In this document: positions 8,260 to 15,279 of the stretch, one piece after another | Layout: each line of letters opens with the position of its first letter | Position numbering within the stretch: the stretch's first letter is position 1 | From: Nephromyces sp. MM_2019 | Lineage: Eukaryota; Apicomplexa; Aconoidasida; Nephromycida | NCBI GenBank assembly: GCA_015657535.1 | Contig: JADHZB010000900.1 | Span: 1-15,279, forward strand | Reading direction: 5' to 3' | Length of the DNA stretch: 15,279 nucleotides | The notes under the pieces: model-generated | Told to the model about the DNA's origin: nothing | Database searches by the model: none | What the model saw: only the letters and a program-made list of their open reading frames with translations | Made by a program: the position numbers and the translations under genes

Positions 8260-11200
8260 CTGTTTTGAATATGTGTATATAGTGTGTTATAGTTATCAGT
8301 GTAATGTGTATGATTGTGACATATGTTGTGTGTGTTATGGTTATGTATGTGTAGTGTATAATTATTATATGTTTGTAATGTGTATGTAGTGTGTTATGAA
8401 ATGATTACATGGATATAATTTGTATGTATATTTATTTAATTTTTTAGGGGGAGATAAGGATGTATATTGAAATAAGTGTAAATCAAAGTAGGGTAGAACA
8501 TATATATATATGTGTGTATATAAGGAAGTAATAAATAATATGTAAGACTTGAGTTTAGGTTTAGAGAATGATTAAATAATTTGTATAATTAGTTATTACC
8601 TGTTTCTCTGTGTGTGTAATTTTACACACATTATTAGTTGAATTTATAGTGTTTTCAGCGTCTAAATGAGTAGAAATTGAGTTGTCTAAAATATTATAAT
8701 TGATAGGTTTGACCTGTATTGTATTATGTGTTGTTGTATCGTTAGTAGTTTCTCTTGTGTCTTTCTTTTTCTTACACACATCCATATCATCAACAATAGA
8801 AATAATTTCTTGATGTTTAGTACCTTTTCTTGATGTGTGGAATTTATCAACTTCATTATGTTTTAACAAGGAAGGCCTCCAAGGTAATTTTTTGTTAGGT
8901 TTAGTTGTTTTATTGTGTGGGAGAGACGTGTGCTGATATGTAGGCCTCAATATATTAGGTGTTGAAAGTTGATCTACATCAATTAAATCATTTATGGATT
9001 GGGTAGGTGACTTTCCCTTCAAATTAAGTGGCCTGGGCCTCAATTTATGATCATCTATAATACTCTTATTCTTATTTTGAGAACGTCCACTGTTATCCAT
9101 AAGGTTAGAAAAAATTTTAATGGGGCTTGTTGTTAGATGTGTAGATTGTGTAGTTGAAATTTCTTTTTCTTTGTGTGTGTATTCGTCAATATGTGATTGA
9201 TTATCATCTAAACCAATAGATTGATTTTCAGGTTTAATTATATCTAAAAAATTGTAGATGGAGTATTTTTATGAATAATTTGTTTATAAGATGTTTTGAG
9301 TGTAATGCTATTAATGTAATGGTATCAAATTTAGTTTATTTGGATAATTTTGGTTTAAATAAATTTTAGTCTCACTTATAGTTTTCAAAGAATTTTTGGT
9401 AGGTATTTCCAAGAATTCATCAATATCTATCATTTGTGAAATGTTGTTAATTATTTGTGGGGTATTGTGAGTTGATTCAGTTGTATGAATTTTATTTGAG
9501 CTCCTCTTATTCTTAGTATATTCATCAAACAAATCTCGAATTTGTGATATACCCTCAATAGGAGGTGAATATAAAATAGGATTAGAGTATTCATTCATAT
9601 TCGTTGAGATAGGTTTACTTTTATTTTCAATAGCATTTTCAATAGCAACTTTAGGTGAGGTAGTCCCCCTATTTGTAGGTGTATTAGGTGGTGTAATTGT
9701 AGATGGTGTGTGGGTATAGAGTATAGTATTAATTTCTGAGCCAGCTGTTTCAGATCTTGGGCTTAGCTCGCTTAAATGAGCCTTAATTTCCTTGATTTGA
9801 CTCATTGTATTTACTATTTGATTTTCCCAGATATCTTGAAAAGTAGTGTAGATGTTGTTTTCATTGTATATAGGACTATTGAGTTGGAGTTGGAAAGCCC
9901 CTTTTGTATTTGTTTCTGTAGTTATGAGTAAGCCAATACGTTTTACCTCTCTTTGATGTACCATTAATACTTCATGACATTTGCAGGCAAGAAGAGAAAA
10001 ATAGGTATCTATATCTGTTTCATTTGTGTTGAATTCAGATGAAACTGTGAAATTCTTTTTTGGTGTATATACTAATTCATTATCTATCTTTAGTGCGCGA
10101 GATATAGGAGTGTTTTTATCAATTGATTTGGGATTATTCAAGAGTAGATTGGTTATTTCTTTCTGTTCTTGTGAAGCAAATATGTTTTCTATTTCATTTA
10201 TATTTTCTGGTTGATGTTGTTTTTCATTATTATTATTCTTCAACGATTTAGGGGGAGGATCTACACTGTTAGCCTTTGAAGTTGTTGCTACCTTTGATAT
10301 TTTAGGTAAGCTAATAGAAGTTGTAGGAGAGTTAGACTCAAGACTTTCAGATGGGCTATCTAAATTGTTAAGGTTTAATAGATCATTAATATGTATATCT
10401 TTTGGGTCTTTTGGTTTACTTAAATGTGTCTCTGGGGTATTTTTCAACGTTAATGATTGTCCTTCTTTACTCTGGTGGTCTTTATGTGTATTCTCAAGGT
10501 CCATATTGTCATTTTCGACCTTCTTTGAGTCAGATGGAACAGTATCTTTGTTCCGAAAAAATTGTGAGACAGTTCGACTTGTAAAATCCTTCAAAATTTT
10601 TGGGTGATAGAGAGATTCTCTTAGTTTCTTCTTTGCGGCAATGCTATCAATTACCCATTCAGTTTTTACAATCTCAAATTTCCGGTTAGCAAGACCCCTA
10701 TTCTTGACATTCATCCATCTCTGGTTTCCCAAAGCAAGGTTGTCGGCAATTACATGTGTTACACGTGGATTTGGGCCCAATTCAATTTCTCCATCGAAAA
10801 AGAGTATAAGTTGCTTCAGTAGCCAATCGTCTACTTTCACTCTTCCATTTATCCAGAAAGAACATGATCGGAATATAGATGTGTTATTTTGTAAGTCGAT
10901 GCATTTTCCTAGCAATTCCAATTCCTTAGGTAATCCATTATTTAGTTCTGGAGGAATTTCATCCAAGCCTTCGCCTATATTTTGTTGTTGTAAGGAACTT
11001 TCCTTATCTTCATCTAGTCCAGGACTGTTGTCCCGTGATTTCTCTGATTCATTTTGAGGAATAGAATCTGAGTTTCCCGCATTTCCATCAGTGTAGTTAC
11101 ACCGAGGATTTGAGAGAAATTGATCATCTTTCAGAAGCGAAGGTTTTGTCAGGGGTTTATCATTGGGGATAATCGTAGGTAGTGCAAAGTAATTGAGTGT

Positions 11201-11293
11201 ATTACTGTTAGATTTTTGATTTTGTTTGAAGCGTTTAGCTTTCATGTAATCTGAAAAGGTGTTCCAATCTCCTCCGCCAAAATGACCCGGCAT
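7786..11293 (-). CDS. REV1: REV1-like BRCT protein, no visible polymerase core
   Basis: REV1 is a nuclear translesion-synthesis Y-family deoxycytidyl transferase and scaffold. Exon 1 (11293-9376) and exon 2 (9243-8600) join through a GTGAGA donor and TTTTTTAG acceptor with matching phase (split Asn640), which removes a stop at 9311. Exon 3 (8259-7786, TGA) joins in phase 0 and is tentative. The full product would be 1011 aa, against about 1250 in human. Residues 5-26 match the REV1 N-terminal motif (FGGGDW, YMKAKRFKQNQ). Residues 138-233 form a BRCT domain: IFRSCSFWING, RVTHVIADNLAL and EIVKTEWVIDSI with the invariant Trp213. The rest is mostly Ser/Asn/Thr/Lys-rich linker with a folded-looking patch at 405-510. 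QFFRNK at 244-249 resembles the FF core of PCNA- or REV1-interacting motifs. No DxD or SxDE palm motifs are seen. It could instead be another BRCT protein. Unlike its neighbours, exon 1 is nearly free of CA repeats. Confidence 0.75.
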
Positions 11294-12870
11294 TTTGAGC
11301 GGAGAAGAGGATAGTGTATATACAGGGCTAAACAGATTATGTTCGGTGTGTCTTGAGTGAATTCATAAGTCCTACATGTATATGTGGCCCTAGGACCTTT
11401 TCTGGGGGAGGAAATTAGATAATTGGAACTTCTGATTTGACTATCGCTTATAAAATGTAGGAAAGTTTTGATATAAAATGATAAGACTTGTTGCAAAATT
11501 CAATTCTGCATGTCTTTGAAATGGAGAAAGTACGTCTGAAGCTATGAAATTCAGTATATAATATTTATAAGGGAGTAGTGAAAGTTATAACAATTGTAAA
11601 TTAATTGGTTGCGTATGTGAAACAATATTATAACTTTTTCAGCCTGAATTTAAATTAGTTTAATATACACATAGTTTATTTTATGTTAAAACCTGTTCAA
11701 CACTTGCCATTGGGTTATGTTTAGTCAACTCAGTATACATCAAAATAATGTGTTAGGATGCTTTAGGTTGATGTGTTTGTGTGTGTGTAGGTTTAGATTA
11801 TTTAACATTTTAGCATATCTTTGAGTATTTGTATATATGCTTAAGATGAGATAATATAAAACATCTAGGAATCTAAGTGTGTGTGTTTGTATGTGTAAAT
11901 TGAGATCATATTATATATGAATATATATATATATATATGTATATATAGATTGAAATAATATAATCACTAAAAATTCAAATGAATTTTGAGTTGCGTAAAT
12001 TGGTAACATATTTATTTAAATTGATTAGAGAATGATTACCATCAAATCAATAGTTTATATTATTGATTTGATGTTGTGAAAATTGTTTTTTATATTACTT
12101 AGTAAATGTATAATTGGTTAAATATAATTTATGTGTAACTAAGTTAAGTAACTATATAATCTAAATCTGCCTTGAAATCTTCTTAATCTACAATTCTTAT
12201 TGAACTAATTGATATTATTTTCGAGATTTAATTGGTGTGTAATTCAAATTGATTTGAAAATTTAAACTTATTCATTTCAATTTAATTTTAATATAAATAT
12301 ATATATTTAAATCTATGCATATGTTTATGTGTGTATGTAAATGTATATATATATATATGTGTGTGTATGTTTGAGATGGATATAGTATGGTTAATGAATA
12401 AATGAATATTTCAGCTATTGGGATAGCATAAATAGTAAATATTAAATTTATATATTAATACTATTTACAAGCTAAAATTATGTATTGATATAGGTATTGG
12501 TACGTATATATATATATATATATATTGAAAATAAGAAATTAAGTACAAAATGTTCAAATTAGTTATAATAGGTTATATTTAACTATTCAGGTATAATAAA
12601 TGGTTTTATATCTGTTGGTAGTAGATATTTAATTTTTCGAATGTTTTTTAGAGAACTTAATACAATTATTTATCGAAATGTGTAAAATTTATATATATAA
12701 TTTCTCTTAAAAATATGTGTAGACTAATTACTAATGAGAAAAAAAACAAAATTTTAAATGGTTCAAAAAAATATCTTAAAAATTTTATGTTGGTAAATAC
12801 GGATTTGTAAAATCTGGTAAGATGACATAAACCTATATATATCAAATATGTATATATTATATATGTGTGT

Positions 12871-12875
<5 letters not shown>

Positions 12876-12899
<24 letters not shown>
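12876..12899. repeat. (TA)n microsatellite
   Basis: Nearly pure alternating TA run in the intergenic region, flanked by further TATA-rich sequence from 12835. Confidence 0.9.
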
Positions 12900-12901
<2 letters not shown>

Positions 12902-13078
12902 CTGTAAAGCGTTTAGATATATATGTGAAATTATAAAAATGTGCTTGTATGTAAAATATATAGATAAATGCATGTATATAAAATATATAAATATATGTAT
13001 GTATGTATGCTAAATATATAGATATGTGTGTATATAAAATATATAGATGTGCGTGTAAATATATGTATTATGTAAAAT

Positions 13079-13080
<2 letters not shown>

Positions 13081-13114
<34 letters not shown>
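13081..13114. repeat. (AT)17 microsatellite
   Basis: Pure AT run about 90 bp beyond the stop codon of the minus-strand channel gene. Confidence 0.95.
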
Positions 13115-13118
<4 letters not shown>

Positions 13119-13202
13119 GTTTAGAAATATAATTGTGAATATAATTGTGTGTTTATATATAAATGTGTATGTATATATAAATGTGTGTTGAAATTAATAG
13201 AA

Positions 13203-15030
13203 TTAATTAATTAGACATACCATATCACCATTTCTCAATTTCAAATTTCGAATTGGGCAGGAAATAACAGCTGGTAAATCAATAAACTTCCCATCTTCTA
13301 TATTTTCATCCAATGAGTTGTTTTTACGATATAAACCAATCGCCAATTGTTGGCTAAACTCCATTAAATGCTGTATATAAACATATAGGTATATGCACAT
13401 ACATAGACACACATAATGTAATCATATATACACACACACAAAATGTAATCACACACACAGACACGCATAATGTAATCAGAAATACGCACACAAGCATAAT
13501 GTAATCACATATACACACACATATATAAAGTAATCACATGTACACACACATATATAAAGTAATCACATGTACACATACATATAATGTAATCACATATACA
13601 CACACAACACAGTCACAGCATACATATACAGCATACAACACAGCATACATATACAGCATACAACACATCACACACAAGACACACACACAGCACATACACA
13701 CACAACACACATACACAGCACATACACAAACAACACACATACACATACACAGCACATATATATATATATAAACACACACACCCAAAATAAATCTTCAAAT
13801 AATAGGCCAGTAAACATAGCAGGAATTGAGAGAAGTTTTAATCCCCCATTTAATTTTTTTGGTTTTTGTGTGTTTTTATAACATTTTTGTTTATAGCCAT
13901 TTAATAGCTCATCATCTTGTAATTTGTGTGTAAGTTGGTTACCCTATAATTCAGATGAGTGTGTAAGTTGATGTGTGTGTGTATAGGGTTAGGAGTATGC
14001 TTATATATATATATATGTGTGTGTGTGTATAGGGTTAGATGTATGTTTATGTGTGTGTGTGTGTATAGGGTTAGCTGTATGTGTATCTGTGTAGGGTTAG
14101 ATGTGTGTATATATGTGTGTGTGTAGGGTTAGGTGTATGTGTGTGTGTGTAGGGCTAGGTGTATGTGTGTGTGTGTAGGGTTAGGTGTATGTATATATGC
14201 ATGTGTGGCATTGTGTGTGTGTAAATAAATAAATAAATAAATATATATATGATTAAATTGTGTTTAGTGTGTACTATTACCATAATGAGATTATCAACAA
14301 TTCCAACATCAATTGCATAGTCAGAGAGTGAACTCTCAAAAGCCATTAAACCATATAATAATTCTTCAACAAATACACGACCTTTAATGTGTGTAAATTA
14401 ATATGTGTGTAAATTAATATGTGTGTAAATTAATATGTGTGTAAATTAATATGTGTGTAAATTAATATGTGTGTAAAGAATAATGGGTGTGTGTGAGTTA
14501 ATATATGTTTGAAAAAGGGTTAGTGTGTATAAAGAAATGTGTGTATAAAGAATTATGAGTGTCCCTAAATTAATAAAAATATATGTATAAAGAATTATTT
14601 GTGTGTGAAATTATTTAAAAAAAAATGTGTATGTTTCAAATAGTATAGTTATTTGTATCAAGTAATATTAGTTCTCCAAATTGTAATAAAAATATCTAAA
14701 TAATAGTGTGTGTGTATACATCAAGATAATCTATTTCAAAAATTTTAATAAATAGGATGTGTATCAACAAAAATAATATGTTTTTCCTGATAAAGTATAT
14801 CAAGATGTGTGTCAAAAGAATGTGTATAATTATATCTTAATAAAATATGTGTGTATATTTCCAAAGAGTGTGTATGTAAATCTATCTGTTATTTCATACA
14901 CACCTGAAGCAAATTCCCTTGTAGTTGTGTATGTACCAAGTGTTTCCCACCAATTATAGGCGTCTTGCACATCTTCTGTTAAACACCCTATACCTTGTGA
15001 TGTTTGGCCTAAATATTCTAAAAATGCACC
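13203..15030 (-). CDS. Slo/BK-like potassium channel, C-terminal RCK2 part
   Basis: Partial gene; the 5' exons, with the membrane pore and RCK1, lie beyond the window. Exons are 15030-14904, 14381-14281, 13943-13782 and 13370-13203 (TAA), with phases matching at all three junctions, giving 185 aa. It aligns with the C-terminal gating ring of animal Slo1/BK channels. [18 protein letters not shown] corresponds to QPFACGTAFAVSVLDSLM, with [15 protein letters not shown] after it. [20 protein letters not shown] aligns without gaps with [32 protein letters not shown] plus NGDMVCLIN matches the last strand before TDLIFCLMQF. RCK domains in this family sense cytosolic ligands such as Ca2+ and open the pore. 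The Asp-rich calcium bowl is not present at its usual place. The stop is supported because VCLIN fits the family, although GTATGT at 13220 is also a good splice donor. Related channels occur in protists, so the exact subfamily is open. Confidence 0.83.
13408..13612. repeat. About 28-bp tandem repeat, 7 copies
   Basis: GTAATCA recurs at 13418, 13445, 13472, 13501, 13530, 13559 and 13585 (spacing 26-29 bp), each followed by CA/TA-rich sequence. It lies in the last intron of the channel gene (13781-13371) and is UG-rich on the sense strand. Confidence 0.85.
13615..13672. repeat. 28-bp tandem duplication
   Basis: The block CAGCATACATATACAGCATA plus CAACA occurs twice in succession (about 13616 and 13642). 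A degenerate CA/CAGCACA array follows to 13755, up to the donor of the last channel intron. Confidence 0.75.
13976..14210. repeat. Minisatellite with telomere-like TAGGGTTAG core
   Basis: AGGGTTAG occurs at 13984, 14031, 14067, 14093, 14125 and 14177, with an AGGGCTAG variant at 14151. The cores are separated by TG runs, and the last units settle to 26-bp spacing. It lies within a channel intron (14280-13944). The core contains GGGTTAG, one TTAGGG-type repeat plus flanks. Confidence 0.9.
14387..14482. repeat. 16-bp tandem repeat x6 abutting a splice acceptor
   Basis: ATGTGTGTAAATTAAT starts at 14387, 14403, 14419, 14435 and 14451, perfect each time, with a decaying sixth copy at 14467. On the channel's sense strand the array reads ATTAATTTACACACAT and ends 4 bp before the acceptor AG at 14383-14382. 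It therefore supplies the usual branch-point and acceptor-tract region. Confidence 0.9.
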
Positions 15031-15056
15031 CTAAACAATATACACACACATATAAA

Positions 15057-15190
15057 TATATATATATATATACCTACAAATATATATACACATATATATA
15101 TATATATATACCTACAAATATATATACACATATATATATATATATATACCTACAAATATATATACACATATAAATATATATATATATATA
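15057..15190. repeat. 38-bp tandem repeat x3
   Basis: CCTACAAATATATATACACA recurs at 15073, 15111 and 15149, exactly 38 bp apart, joined by TATATA runs. It lies upstream (on the sense strand) of the first channel exon visible here, so it is intronic. Confidence 0.9.
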
Positions 15191-15246
15191 TACCAAATAA
15201 AAATTTAAAAAATAAAAATGTGCGAGTATGTGTTATATGAATAATA

Positions 15247-15249
<3 letters not shown>

Positions 15250-15279
<30 letters not shown>
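15250..15279. repeat. (TA)n at right edge
   Basis: Pure alternating TA runs to the last base of the window, inside the channel gene's intron. Confidence 0.95.

Larger units (their letters stand above)
11294..13202. other. AT-rich intergenic region between REV1-like gene and channel
   Basis: No coding exon is recognisable on either strand. The first 170 bp upstream of the REV1-like ATG are less AT-rich and free of microsatellites, so they are the best place for its promoter and 5' UTR. From about 11500 the sequence is plain AT-rich DNA with short TG runs (11775, 11879, 12330) and several (TA)n runs (about 11920, 12345, 12508, 12876-12899 and 13081-13114). Confidence 0.6.

Noticed and set aside
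10026..11057. Several + strand frames of 60-138 residues
   Set aside because: They are antisense shadows of the REV1-like exon 1.
11242..11496. 84-codon minus-strand frame upstream of the REV1-like ATG
   Set aside because: It overlaps the REV1-like start in another frame, has no recognisable domain, and the REV1 N-terminal motif fixes the start at 11293.
13408..13612. Regular 28-bp repeats as a possible CRISPR array
   Set aside because: The period is 26-29 bp in total with no unique spacers, and the context is a spliced eukaryotic intron.
1..15279. Ciliate-type or other non-standard genetic code
   Set aside because: PDXK ends in TAA, CFAP298 in TAG and the channel in TAA at positions that match the family ends, with no in-frame stops inside conserved exons.
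1..15279. tRNA, rRNA, transposon or viral genes
   Set aside because: I saw no cloverleaf, rRNA-like block, transposase, reverse transcriptase or terminal repeats; the repeats are all simple or tandem.

Overview
The window is nuclear DNA from an AT-rich, intron-rich eukaryote. It carries four spliced protein genes set in a sea of TG/CA and TA microsatellites and 15 to 51 bp minisatellites. All reading frames end in ordinary TAA, TAG or TGA stops, and all 13 introns I can place are GT-AG, so the standard genetic code and major-class splicing fit. A ciliary assembly gene (CFAP298) implies that the organism makes a cilium or flagellum. Together with a Slo/BK-type potassium channel and a REV1-like DNA-damage protein, this suggests a flagellate protist or another early-branching eukaryote. 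I cannot name the lineage.

Layout from left to right: pyridoxal kinase (PDXK, + strand, 82-2123, 3 exons, 328 aa); a repeat-rich convergent spacer with an unexplained open frame (2599-2916); CFAP298 (- strand, 6856-2913, 7 exons including a 22-nt microexon, 266 aa); a spacer with 51-bp tandem repeats (6857-7785); a REV1-like BRCT protein (- strand, 11293-7786, two well-supported exons and a probable third, about 1011 aa); a 1.9 kb AT-rich intergenic stretch (11294-13202); and the 3' part of a Slo/BK-like potassium channel (- strand, 15030-13203, 4 exons, 185 aa, 5' end outside the window). Exon phases agree at every junction of PDXK, CFAP298 and the channel, and at the first junction of the REV1-like gene.

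The genes are functionally unrelated: vitamin B6 salvage, cilium assembly, translesion DNA synthesis and ion conductance. They do not form a pathway. The most interesting features are two. First, several introns begin with (UG)n and end with (CA)n on the sense strand, so the two intron ends could pair and bring the splice sites together. Second, the REV1-like gene has the REV1 N-terminus and BRCT domain but shows no Y-family polymerase catalytic core. All identifications come from remembered family sequences and none was checked by a search.
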